A stretch of 64,000 nt of DNA, from positions 125,522-189,521 of the forward strand of contig CAJNOP010000347.1 of assembly GCA_905250075.1 (NCBI GenBank), in the 5' to 3' direction. Positions within the stretch are counted from its first letter, which is position 1. Each line of letters opens with the position of its first letter. Below are positions 38,401 to 48,294 of the stretch, in pieces. This DNA comes from Rotaria sp. Silwood1 (Eukaryota > Rotifera > Eurotatoria > Philodinida > Philodinidae). The translations under genes were made by a program, and so were the position numbers. Below the pieces are notes generated by a model. It was not told the DNA's origin, made no database searches, and saw only the letters and a list, made by a program, of their open reading frames with translations.

Positions 38401-41400
38401 TCATTGTCTCCACTTTTGATTGAATACTTAACTGACTCAGTACATAACCATGAAACAAAATTGAATTTTCTCATCGACCAGTGTCATGCAATGATCCAAT
38501 CGGTGGAAAAGGCAGATGTATCCTCTAGTGTTGTTCACAGTTTCGTGGTTTTATTCTGCGTGATTGGTCCGAGCCAACCCCACAAATTTGAACAGTATGC
38601 TGATTATAAAGCCTTTGGATATGCGATTCAGTATATACAACTTGTTGTTACGTACATAAAAGAGTTCTTTTTTGGCATTTCCAAACAAGGTTCTGATGAC
38701 CACATCAAAAGTATTACACAATGTGTGTCTCCAGTATTAACAGAAACTACTATATTATCCTATTTATGTTTTGTTATTCGTCTATATTCTCAAATGATTG
38801 GTATTCGCTCACATAACATAAGAATGTGGAATGATATCTGGCAGAAGTCATCCTTGCCTAATACGCATCTTCTGCTTTATATCAATCAACCTCACTCCAT
38901 CCAACCAGATGATGTTTTTCAGATGGATGATTCAATGATAATTCAACATTTATCTACGTTGTGTTACCTTATTCCTAAAGAAACACCCATCGAAGAACAT
39001 GAAATTGCAGCACTCGAGAATGGTGATTTAGAGCTTCTTAAGTGCAGAAAACATCCATTTCAACTTATAGCAGATTACAATATTATTCTCTTGCTACTAG
39101 CGTACATTCCCAAGTGTCTTCAACCGTTTTATATTCTCCTAATCGAGCGAAAAGATATTTATAATAATAAATCACCTATACCGTTTATGCATTTGCTCGT
39201 TATATTTTTGGAAATCAGTGAAAAGTGGAATCCCAAATGCATCCGTTACAATGTTCTATTAACGCTTCTTCTGCCAATCCTTCAAGAATATGGACTGGAA
39301 CATTTTATTTTTCCACAGCTTGCACATGTCGTAGAGACTAAAAGAGAAGAAGAGGGAAGCTATTTCAATGACCTTTGCAATAATCAGATTTTTAGACCAT
39401 TTGCAAATACGATTTTGTCGTTTAATACTAAATCGAAAGAAGTAGATCGAGCAAGAGAATGTGCGATTACAAACGAAGAAGATCATCTTATAACTGCTTT
39501 TTATGAAGTCACTGGACATAACGTAGATGATCAAGTGTATTCAGCATCCATATGCCTCGCTCGTTTAGCTATGGACAATTCCGATAGCATTACGGCAATG
39601 GATCGAAAATATCTTATAGATAGTGCTTGGGAAGCGGCGGAAAAAATGAATGATCCACTTTGGAAAATTGATGCCCTCATAGCCATTTGCCGCATCTCAC
39701 ACTCAAAATGGCCTGAAAATATTCTCGAAGTTCGACTAAATATGTTGACAGAAGCTCTAGAACAATTATTTACAATTACTTCGTTTCACTGTTATATTGC
39801 GATTTTTATTCGTTATCTGTGTTTGACAAGCTCTATTGTATATGTGAATCCAAACTTGTTCGAAGCTGTTTGGCAAAAATTATCGGAATTGCCAAGTACT
39901 GATCAACAAGCGATATGCCAGGCCTTCAACTATTTTCCCTCAATTCGAAGCGATGTTCGACGGCGTACTTCACTACTAAAATGGTCTAAAGAAAGTACTA
40001 AAGTTAGTCGAGTTTTTAACCTATGTTCAACAATGTTTACCACTTATTTTAACAATGATTTGATATATGAAAAGCCTTCAAATATGGGTTCAACACTTAT
40101 AGCCTGTGCATATTTGAAAGAATTGCAACTCGAACTTACGTTGGTACGAGACTGGATTATCAAAAAAGAAAATTGCGAAATAATTTTTCATAAGGACGAT
40201 CCCATTTCTTATCCGTTTGAACAATGCGATAGCGTTTTGGAATGGGAACGAAAGATACACCAGACTTTGGGCAGTGCAACAGCTTCGAAGATCAATCATC
40301 TTCTCGCTTCCGATCTCACCGAAAACGACGAACAGATTTTACTTGTTCAGGAAAAACTAAAAGCATATACAGGAATAGAAGACGAAGATGTGTCATTGTT
40401 TTTAATTAGTTGGCTCAGTTTCCGGCATGATCCAGTTCGAGTGTCAGTGGCTATTGAAGGGATGTTTTTGCTTGCTCGGTCAAATGTATGGATATTAGAA
40501 GGATTGGACATGTGTTTTGAACTTCTAACAAGCGAAGAAGATGAGATCAGAGAGAAAGCCCATGATTACATTGAAGAAGCAAAATGGATTTATACTGAAG
40601 GAGCAGTTGCCATCATTATTAAGTGGTTTTCTGAATGGAATATAAATATTTGGAAAGTTAATACACTGCCCCTAGCAGATGATTTTTGGCGTTATCTTTG
40701 CCTAGATCAGATTTCGGACATAGAAATGATTCTCAAAGCAGAAATAAGTGCCTTCACTGAATCTCTAACAGATAATCCACCCCCTCACTATTTTTCATTT
40801 GTATGTTTGATTTTTGAGATGTCAATGGACGTTACTAATTATCTTATGGATATTCTATGGTCATTGAGTCAATCACCCGACAAAAATGATCAATTGTTTC
40901 TAGCATGGCTCCTAAAGCGCATGCGGGATGACCTATGTATTGGCACGAATCAACTTGTTGATTGTCTTCTTGAAATTGTACGTCATGAGAAAACTGCAAT
41001 AATTCCTCTTATGGCAGCTACCAAGTGCCTTCGTTGCTGGCAGAAAGATGACCGAGTGAGAAGCACACTATGGCAAATCATTGATAATAATAGCATGAAT
41101 ATCAGTTACGAAAATACGGTTGTCTCTTGCTTATACTCTTTGTATTATAAATATGAGAAGCCGACAGAAGGGATGGAACTGAGACGTCTTAGTGACCTGC
41201 GAAACAAGACATCGTCATTACTTGTTGGTCAAGCTACTATGATTGGTCTGCTATATGAAGTCATTAATCGACCAGCGGTGTACACCATAAATGAAACTTA
41301 TATTGCATTAATGATGCATATTTCAGAAGGCTACTTAAACAAAGATTTCGACACTGTAGGCATAGCATTCAGAGCATATGACTGGATTATGAATCATAAG

Positions 41401-42102
41401 GAGTATCTAATTCCTGTTTTTTTCCAAGACATGTTCGATAGTATGGCCTTAGTTCGAGAATCAGTTATCGAAGTGGACGCATATATTTCCGTAGCGGACA
41501 TCATGACTGAACAAAATCCAAACATAATTCGCCATGCAGTTAAACAAAGTTCATTTGGGGTGGAGCGTTTCAAGCATGCACTTTATACACTAAGTAAGCG
41601 AGGAAATTATTTACAACGACAGCAATGTTTGACAATATATAGCTGCTTTACAGAAGTCTCAGATGAATTCGTATGCATGTTAATGACGCTAGCAATACAG
41701 GTTGACAAAGAGGACTCAATATATTACTTGATTGAACAGATGGAAACTGTGCAGACGCGGTTGATTGTTGTAGATCTCATCAAAACAATGGCATCACCAT
41801 CTTTGAGAAAACGTCGATACGCTGCCAAATTACTTCTACGTTTAGCAAGAGTTGATCAAGTTTCTGTTATCGATGTGCACGACGCTATAATTGCAGGTAT
41901 CAAAGCATATCGTACACAAACTGCAGTTTCTTCCAAAAAGCATCGAGAGCTCAAGTGTTATTTACTAAAACTTCTGCATGAACTTTGTCACGAGAAAGAC
42001 AGCTGGATGGCTAGAATATCTCCTCATAACATAGACATAGATGATTCCACGAAATCAAAGAATTGTGAAATACATTGGAAAGTACCGACACTTAAGTGGT
42101 GA
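35500..42102 (+). CDS. Giant NACHT-domain STAND NTPase, 2200 residues, single exon
   Basis: One uninterrupted frame of 2200 codons. Residues 1 to about 280 are mostly helical, charged and unrecognised; in STAND proteins this is where a signalling or effector domain sits. The NTPase follows: Walker A GNPCTGKT (302-309), Walker B with the NACHT form IIFDGIDE (398-405), and a sensor strand VVIITGR (461-467). The winged-helix end is marked by FRYPFFQEYF (685-694), equivalent to the FxHxxFQEY motif of NACHT proteins. Residues about 750-2180 form a very long alpha-helical region in irregular 35-45-residue hairpins, like HEAT/ARM repeats, the usual place of the ligand-sensing part. No LRR, WD40 or ankyrin signature is seen. 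Such proteins are ATP-driven switches that oligomerise on sensing, often in innate immunity. A role here is inference. It has no introns and is bracketed by telomere-like blocks C and D. Confidence 0.9.
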   Translation: MLNSDTSKLKTIVNNEFDSFKMNIAKICHTERKKDTPECILNDNRHESSAVSDSMSCKELCQQLLLQLDDLQLTLNTYVTQEQATYEEYMNEELFWHLIGRTLQTFNSTFSVCEQEPILASALLENSKEVFVELRKLYDLLHFSKESMSKDYPELRYELTLMERKREFGVKGIRRRTLNDLSREYSVPLKNYLQRYIRFHSQISVPGLCLDIDALLIRIFGQQNISLSTEQRSAFTRELSSLSIPLSMAKLNVTGNDSYDKLDIRNLKTPFLPSKIIELNGLILLYDLESEIQKEWWFVLIGNPCTGKTAYVRWLTLQFAKAINEEKESVFVRDIDMGCSRVPILIRISEFIKWLKQNPHMELFDFFGQHTWFGDAYCSSPQECDMLKKFVHHGHAFIIFDGIDEVGTLELRAKVLEFVSRFIHSYTLTADYISPSDNPSMAQCGLWRKFWNKKNRTADNVVIITGRSTGYDTQPLRGLHITHCNMDCGILDKDFSHLFIETWCSCAYRQVVDLFRNIVPELKKQSPIIQNWLEPELLWTKMQAGGVSPVMRSDFFRLSKMCAFYARYGLQYLDNKPIIFYRDIVEQALQTCVTRYPQVPRDVLFAILSALAFYISSHSKSGLIDEFDLQQLFCYFLKCYHDQNDTALHPNRQEVRLLADQLIQILSEDEDIGIFSSQCLNVYGFRYPFFQEYFVALTLLQNDINKDINIERFLLSSNSNMYRSRVLTMGRISAELSFEQYDQWCSRLISKTTRVNEYIPHGSLFFFSGLNDIVQLPSASIVYQALDNLLNVNGSDEPTCLFQHHLSMALEQLPMELTEAWLEMVLWKEDSSRQKVLRMLHDYAAKRKMLPLWTTSKFCEIVSTLLTQSNNYLDKTIQQALTIISVFNPSLLSVRVGSLKEFLLSSSNSIKQLSTSILAIIIALYGGLERMESRKSQDGSSLTMDFPPSREWTEMIHFSPGHMYKDSSLSPLLIEYLTDSVHNHETKLNFLIDQCHAMIQSVEKADVSSSVVHSFVVLFCVIGPSQPHKFEQYADYKAFGYAIQYIQLVVTYIKEFFFGISKQGSDDHIKSITQCVSPVLTETTILSYLCFVIRLYSQMIGIRSHNIRMWNDIWQKSSLPNTHLLLYINQPHSIQPDDVFQMDDSMIIQHLSTLCYLIPKETPIEEHEIAALENGDLELLKCRKHPFQLIADYNIILLLLAYIPKCLQPFYILLIERKDIYNNKSPIPFMHLLVIFLEISEKWNPKCIRYNVLLTLLLPILQEYGLEHFIFPQLAHVVETKREEEGSYFNDLCNNQIFRPFANTILSFNTKSKEVDRARECAITNEEDHLITAFYEVTGHNVDDQVYSASICLARLAMDNSDSITAMDRKYLIDSAWEAAEKMNDPLWKIDALIAICRISHSKWPENILEVRLNMLTEALEQLFTITSFHCYIAIFIRYLCLTSSIVYVNPNLFEAVWQKLSELPSTDQQAICQAFNYFPSIRSDVRRRTSLLKWSKESTKVSRVFNLCSTMFTTYFNNDLIYEKPSNMGSTLIACAYLKELQLELTLVRDWIIKKENCEIIFHKDDPISYPFEQCDSVLEWERKIHQTLGSATASKINHLLASDLTENDEQILLVQEKLKAYTGIEDEDVSLFLISWLSFRHDPVRVSVAIEGMFLLARSNVWILEGLDMCFELLTSEEDEIREKAHDYIEEAKWIYTEGAVAIIIKWFSEWNINIWKVNTLPLADDFWRYLCLDQISDIEMILKAEISAFTESLTDNPPPHYFSFVCLIFEMSMDVTNYLMDILWSLSQSPDKNDQLFLAWLLKRMRDDLCIGTNQLVDCLLEIVRHEKTAIIPLMAATKCLRCWQKDDRVRSTLWQIIDNNSMNISYENTVVSCLYSLYYKYEKPTEGMELRRLSDLRNKTSSLLVGQATMIGLLYEVINRPAVYTINETYIALMMHISEGYLNKDFDTVGIAFRAYDWIMNHKEYLIPVFFQDMFDSMALVRESVIEVDAYISVADIMTEQNPNIIRHAVKQSSFGVERFKHALYTLSKRGNYLQRQQCLTIYSCFTEVSDEFVCMLMTLAIQVDKEDSIYYLIEQMETVQTRLIVVDLIKTMASPSLRKRRYAAKLLLRLARVDQVSVIDVHDAIIAGIKAYRTQTAVSSKKHRELKCYLLKLLHELCHEKDSWMARISPHNIDIDDSTKSKNCEIHWKVPTLKW

Positions 42103-43148
42103 ATAACATGAACTTTAATAGTTTAACAAACAACTTATGGCTTTTACACAATTGTTAAATACTCGAAAACTTTATTCATTTTACCTTAAAACATTTTCTG
42201 AGACTGCTTGTGAAGCAAAAAACTTGAGTCACTTTAACCGCTATGTCTCAACGGGAAAAGCCAAACCTATCCTATGAAAATGGTAGAACGGAGGTAAGTG
42301 TTCATATACCAGATATCCAAGTGGGGTAGGCGTGTGGGTGTGGGTGTGTGGATGCGTGGTTGTGGGTGTGGCTGTGGGTGTGTGGGTGTGGCTGTGCGTG
42401 TGTGGGTGTGACTGTGGATACGTGGGTGTGGGTGTGTTGGTGTGGCTGTGGCTGTGGGTACGTGGGTGTGGGTGTGTGGGGGTGGGTCAGGGTGGAGTGT
42501 GGGTGTGTGGGTGTGGGTGTGGGTTGGTGCGGGGGTGCGTGTGTGTGGGATGTGGGGTGGTGTGCTTGTGGGTGTAAGGTTGTCCATGGTGTGCCTGTGA
42601 ATTCGACAAATACACCCATAGCCGCACCCACACCCACACCCACACCCACACCCACACCCACACCCACACCCNNNNNNNNNNNNNNNNNNNNNNNNNNNNN
42701 NNNNNNNNNNNNNNNNNNNNNNNNNNNNNNNNNNNNNNNNNNNNNNNNNNNNNNNNNNNNNNNNNNNNNNNTTCCCATAGAACTAAATTATAACGAAGTT
42801 TATACAACATCAAATGGAGGTCAAAAAAATCTTTTCTTTGATATGATCGCGTTTCCTACCTTAGTGGCAAACATTAATAGAACAATGTCGAATTTTCTAA
42901 AAAAATCTTTTACTTTTTTTATCTTCATCAATTTCATAGAAAAGGGTAAATACAGTTTGATATATTTATTTGAATATAATAAAAGAGCATATGAAATATT
43001 ATACTAGATTATTATACTTAATTAAATGAAACAAGTAGCTTAATGCACATCTATCATCAACATTATAAGAAATTAACTACAGGATGTCACATAATCTTTG
43101 CTTCCCCTCTATAACCTAAAGTATCAATGATATCACAAATATATTTTA
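42103..43148. other. Intergenic, telomere-like block D and assembly gap
   Basis: 42103-42320 is the 3' flank of the NACHT gene without a clear element. Block D and a 100-N gap (42672-42771) follow. After the gap 42772-43148 is AT-rich, with no supported gene. ORFs that read through the N run are artefacts. Confidence 0.6.
42320..42671. repeat. Telomere-like block D: TGTGGG run then CCCACA run at an N gap
   Basis: 42326-42570 is a long TGTGGG/TGTGGC array on the plus strand with variants such as TGTGAC. A spacer with gtccatggtgtgcctgtgaa follows. 42611-42671 is nearly pure CCCACA and runs directly into 100 N, so its real length is unknown. It lies about 220 bp after the NACHT stop codon. Confidence 0.85.
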
Positions 43149-43964
43149 TACCAAATTAAAGCGCGTCGAAAACGGGATTTATTAGTACTAAATAGTAAGA
43201 GTTATCAAAACCTTTTAATGTCGAACTTAACAAATTTTCAGAAATTTTATGCTTTTTTGGCGTGGAAAATGAAGGTGCTAGTAATTTTAAAATGGAATTA
43301 AACTTTTTTCTTGGAAATTTGTACGTGGTTCGATAGAGCTCAATGAGCTCTACAAAACTGTATATATTAAAAAAAATGTTGAGCTATATTTTTGAGATAA
43401 AAAATTCAAAAAAACTACTTGGAAAATCGAAAAAAATGTTAAAAACAACTCATTTTTTATGTGGAAGAAAAATATTCGATGATTTCAATGAAATTAGCTT
43501 TTCTCATTCTTTTTGCTACCGCAGACGTTTCGAAATATAAGAATTTGATGCCGCGTGAAAAACTGCATCCATTAAGTACATTTCGAAACGTCTGAGATAG
43601 CAAAAATAATAAGAAAAGCTAATTTTATTGAAAAAATGGAGTGCTTATCTTCCATATAAAAAAACGAGTTTTAAACATTTTTTAGGATTTTGCAAGTCAT
43701 TTTTTAAATTTTTTATCTCAGAAAAATGGCTTAAAAAACTTTTAATATAGACAGTTCTGTAGAGCTCGACGAGCTCTATCGACCCATGTAAAAATATCAA
43801 AAGAAAATATTTTACTCTATATTTGAATTTCTGGCGCCTTAATTTTCTATGCCAAAAAAAACATAAAATTTCTGAAAATTTCGTAAGTTCAACATTAAAA
43901 GATATTGATAACTCTTACTATTTAGTACTAATAAATCCCGTTTTCGACGCGCTTTAATTTGGTA
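43149..43964. mobile_element. 816-bp palindromic MITE with TA target duplication
   Basis: The two halves are inverted complements. The ends read TACCAAATTAAAGCGCGTCG and CGACGCGCTTTAATTTGGTA, and are flanked by TA (43147-43148 and 43965-43966). Similarity continues almost to the centre, where agacgtttcgaaat (43523) meets atttcgaaacgtct (43580). The arms are about 390 bp each with scattered differences. The short ORF inside has no family resemblance. It is a non-autonomous Tc1/mariner-type fold-back element and is distinct in sequence from the one at 24.8 kb. Confidence 0.88.
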
Positions 43965-44614
43965 TAGAATTCATTAGGTATTCAACTTGAAATCATAGCG
44001 CTATTTCCCTAGCAAAAGATTATGCACAATCCTGTAGAAAGTTGACGAAAAGTTTGTAGTATATGTACTCCAAATTAACAATTGATATTCTCTGATTCGC
44101 ACAACTTATTATTTGATTCTTAAAATAACTTTTCACCATGATAGTCATGTGAATTTAGAAAATAATGAACGATCATCTGAATGCACATTTTAAATCACTA
44201 GCACACGTTTATACGCCTAAAGTAAACATGTTTGAATCCTTTAGTTCAAATTTTCATCATAGCTAATACTAGATTTGCAATCTAAACAAATCTGCATCAA
44301 ATAAGATACTATGCGATATTTAGAAAAAATAAAATTTTTCATTTCGATGATCATTCTCATATGAAAAATCATGTCTCAGAGGTAGCTCAGACGTTTATTC
44401 ACAAAAAAGATCCAACGAAGAATAGACAAATAATCATTTATTCGTCTGCGATTCAATCAACTGTGTAAGAAATAAATAGAAATTTTCATCGTATCGTGTA
44501 TGTTCACTTCCTGAACGACAGTGAACAATACATTATTCACATTGTAGACAGCAGCAGATATGGGATAAATACTTAAATATCGAAGGAGAATACGTCATTT
44601 GACATCTGTCTAAT
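43965..44614. other. AT-rich spacer
   Basis: Nothing recognised between the palindromic MITE and the F-box pseudogene. The last 200 bp would be the old promoter region of that gene. Confidence 0.45.
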
Positions 44615-45213
44615 ATGGAACATCGAGATGTTCACTTACTTGATTTACCTGATGACATACTACTTATTGTTATAAAGAAATCTTTCATTCTATGCATGAC
44701 ATTTATTCATTATCGAAAGTTAACAGACAATTCGATACAATAGCAAGCTATATCGTTCACATTAAATTTCTAGACTTCTCGATTATATTATCGAATGCTA
44801 AATTTTACCCAGTTAATGATGCTATACTTGATCGATTCTGTGGTCAAATATTACCTAAAAAATACATTAGCACTAAAAAGTACTTGTTTTTTGAACAATT
44901 ATGAATGGAACGCATTCTCATCGCTTGCGAATATTCTAACTATTGTATAATCAATATTGTAAATTATCGAGCAAAATATTTTTTTTTTCAGTATTTAACA
45001 AGCATGTTTTGCATCGAACACATAGAAGAATCTTTTATGATGTCATTACAAGTCTTTTCTTTCGTTCTGTCGTTTCGTCGTATGTCTATATTCGTTCATA
45101 TCACGACTTTTTCTTTTCTATTCTGTTGCAACTTGCAACAAAATAAAAATGAAGTGATACTGTTTTCTATGTCTAATGGCCTATCACTACTCACTATACA
45201 TATTCGGAAGTAA
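44615..45213 (+). pseudogene. F-box protein pseudogene (bdelloid-expanded family)
   Basis: The start MEHRDVHLLDLPDDILLIVIK is an F-box beginning (LPDDILL). The second half of the box, IYSLSKVNRQFDTIAS, is found one frame away, so there is a frameshift near 44680. Further family segments follow (AILDRFCGQILPKKY, then MERILIACEYSNY), separated by an in-frame TGA at 44902-44904 where the family has a sense codon. Beyond about 44960 the frame is lost again. F-box proteins bind SKP1 and recruit substrates to SCF ubiquitin ligases, and this family is very large in bdelloids (family knowledge). With at least one frameshift and one stop this copy is dead. Confidence 0.78.
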
Positions 45214-47970
45214 CAGAACACTAAATATATTCACATAGGTACACAAAAGAGTTGAAAATAGACAAAAAAAAATAATTTACCTGTTCACTAACGAAAGCTA
45301 GCATTTACGAGCAATCACGTTTCCAAATAAATTACGCACTTCTCACGTCCGCTTTATTTCTATGGTACAAAGTAGATTAACCCTTTCTTTCCCACAGCTG
45401 AATATTAAAGTCGGGAATCAAAACTCACTCAGGAACTACACCTTAATGACCCCTAATATACACAGAAGAAGTTTGAATCAATTGTTTTAGCTTCAATATA
45501 CTTAATACTTAGAAATGTAATTAGAAGGGATTCAAGATAAGTAAAGTAACACAAAATATATACGGCGCTGTTCAGAGTAGAGACGTCACATGAAAAAGAG
45601 AGATGCGCTTCGGTCAATCTTGGAAAAACATCGGGTTTTTTTCGAGTAGAACTGATCAATATATTCGAACACCGCTCAAACAATTTTCATTGTCTGTGCT
45701 GAACATCATTTGATATTTTGATTGTGACCTTTTTTCGGCCACCTCTAACTGTAAATATCTGAACGGCAACAAAAATCTTTTATTGGATAAGTTGAATTGT
45801 TGTTTAGAAATCTATCATGAATAGGCTTTTAACTGATGTCAAATCAATTTTTTCACGCCTTATACACCAATAAAAAACCAAAATTTCAAAAATGCTACCT
45901 ATAGATACCATTGGGAAAGAAAGGTTAAGTAAAATGATATGGTATGAAGAAATTTCAATGATTATCATATCAATGAAAAAAACAAAATTCATATAAGCTT
46001 ACCATATTTGTCTTATAAAAGAAGCATTTAAAGACTTTAAAATCAATAGAGTTCGAAACTGATTCATATATGTTTGATATTTTAATTTAGATATTCTTTT
46101 ATTCTTAATACATGTTGCTCTTCGTCCATGACGAAGAAGAACATTATTTTTTTTGCGATTACTATTGATACTAATGGACTCTTTTAGTTAAAAAAAAAGG
46201 ATTTTGATCAGTTGATATTGTAGACATGAATAAATAATTGTCTAGTGTGATGATACATGAGAATTCTTTTTCGATTGATAACGAGCTTCTAACAGAACCT
46301 TATGAAAATGTACTACATGATGAAAAAAGTTTATAAAAATTAGAAAATAAGATAAAATAAGTGTTCATCAAATCTATTCGACAAGAGACAAAAAAAAATA
46401 CAACCAAGAAAAAATTTAATAAATGAAATAATGAGAAACAAAACAAGTTAATTTATGATTATCGGCAAATTTAGTTGTCCAACAAATCGTTTTGAGACTG
46501 AATAAGTATGTTGTTAGCCACTTTTTTATCAGCATTCGTATTACGCATTCTAGAAAATAAGAAGAAAAAAAATAATAAATGGTAAAATATTTTGATCACT
46601 GAGAATATCTACAGTAGTATGACCATAATATGAAAGAAATCGAAAAGATCTCATCAAAACTTATTGCCTTTTATCATTCTTAGCATAAAAAAATATATTC
46701 ATATGAGTTGATTGAACTATCTTTCACCTGTTCTTTGAGGTCTCGAAATATACCATAATTAAAAAAAAAATAAACGATCTATCAACAACAACAACAATAA
46801 TGAACAAACTTCAGCATATCCATTGATCTCTATATGAGTTCTATCTTATCATGTTAGATCGCACATCATAGATGAAACATGAAATAAAAATACTGAAAAT
46901 GTGCAAAGTCTACTTGATCTGTTATTGATATTTCACATAATTCACAAATAATTTGTTCATCTACTACATTTAGACTTGTACAATTGATTAATATTTAGCT
47001 ACAAACAAGGTAATCGATTCGTCTATCATCCGATTGTAACACTCATATGCCTATGCTTCTTCAATAATTGACAAAAAACAGATATTTATTTCTGTTAATA
47101 GGATGAAAAATTCTAGTAAATCTTTACTTTATTAAGACTGATACTTATTCCTTAACTCATACTTTTCATATAATTGTGGACTCATTTTAAAATACCTTAA
47201 TGTAAAGAATAGTTTATTTGAAATATAAATATGTTGATGAAAACTTAGGCTTTATTCATAAAATTGAATAAAATTTTAAGAAAGTTTTTGATGACAAATC
47301 AAGAATTTGTGTTTTTTTTCCAGAAAAATATATTTCAAAATATAATATTTCTTTAAAAATAGCTACAGAATTACATGAAACTGTAATTAGAAATCAAATA
47401 GACTTGTAAATGTCGTATTGAACAATGGTATGAAATAATGACTATTAGCTATTTTAAATTTGAAAATTTAAATCTATTTTAGAATAAAATTTTCTTAATA
47501 TATTAAAGCAACTTCTAACTAATACGAATTTCTATATCTTGTCAAATGAGAAGTACTAATTTTCTTTGTAAGAATCAATCTATTTTTCAAATCTTTTCTT
47601 ATTTATATTATTCTACGAGATCTACTTTTAAAAATAAAAAAAAACATCAGAACAAAAAATATTTTTATTTGTATTATGAAAGAAGTTTATGTTATGTATT
47701 GTAAACAATCATTATTGATAAAATCTAATATGAATTTATTTCTAATCACCAGTTATACTTGCTTATCTTTGTAATACATCGTTGAATAGTTCTCAAAATT
47801 TCATCACAACAAATATTCCAACTAACTACTCGTTCTATTAACAGTCTGAAAATTCAGATATGATTTTATCAAAAGTTAAAAATTTCACAAATTTTTCTCA
47901 AATCTCAAAATAACTTTCTATTTAATTTTGAATAATCGTTTTTTTTGTTTCTAAAATATATACGAATATC
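45214..47970. other. AT-rich region, no gene seen
   Basis: About 2.8 kb without a supported gene. The short ORFs on both strands lack family resemblance or splice logic. No repeat structure was noticed. Confidence 0.5.
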
Positions 47971-48294
47971 TTACTCATTAATGGATTTGACAATTTTTTG
48001 AAAACTATTTCCTACTCTTTCCATATCATAAGCTTTGTCCGTTTCTTTCTCGGTCTCACATTCAACAGCATCAAATACGACCGAGTTTTTAATATCATTA
48101 ACATCAAATGGAACATTATTTTGATCTTCCATACACATTGCTAATGATTCATAATAATCATCATACATTCCCTGACGTGTATTGCTTTCGACAAAGCCGA
48201 TAATGTTCAAGGATTGATCGTGGTAACTGCCATTGTAATATTCAAGTTTATCAATGTCATATATGAGAAGAATGTGGTATTTTTTCTCTGTTAC
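47971..48294 (-). CDS. Terminal exon of an unidentified gene, partial
   Basis: On the minus strand an acceptor (AAAAGCTAG) at 48295-48296 opens a 107-codon frame in phase 0, ending in a stop at 47971. The peptide begins VTEKKYHILLIYDIDKL, continues YYNGSYHDQSLNIIGFVESN and RQGMYDDYYESLAMCMED, and ends with an acidic segment and ERVGNSFQKIVKSINE. Codon quality is clearly better than in neighbouring chance frames. I could not find convincing earlier exons between 48300 and 49300, so the gene may be truncated. The family is not recognised. It has no Met in its first 65 residues and hence is not a complete ORF by itself. Confidence 0.4.
   Translation of the reverse strand, partial: VTEKKYHILLIYDIDKLEYYNGSYHDQSLNIIGFVESNTRQGMYDDYYESLAMCMEDQNNVPFDVNDIKNSVVFDAVECETEKETDKAYDMERVGNSFQKIVKSINE

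Noticed and set aside
42267..43007. ORFs of 81-219 codons including unknown residues
   Set aside because: They translate telomere-like arrays and read through the 100-N gap.
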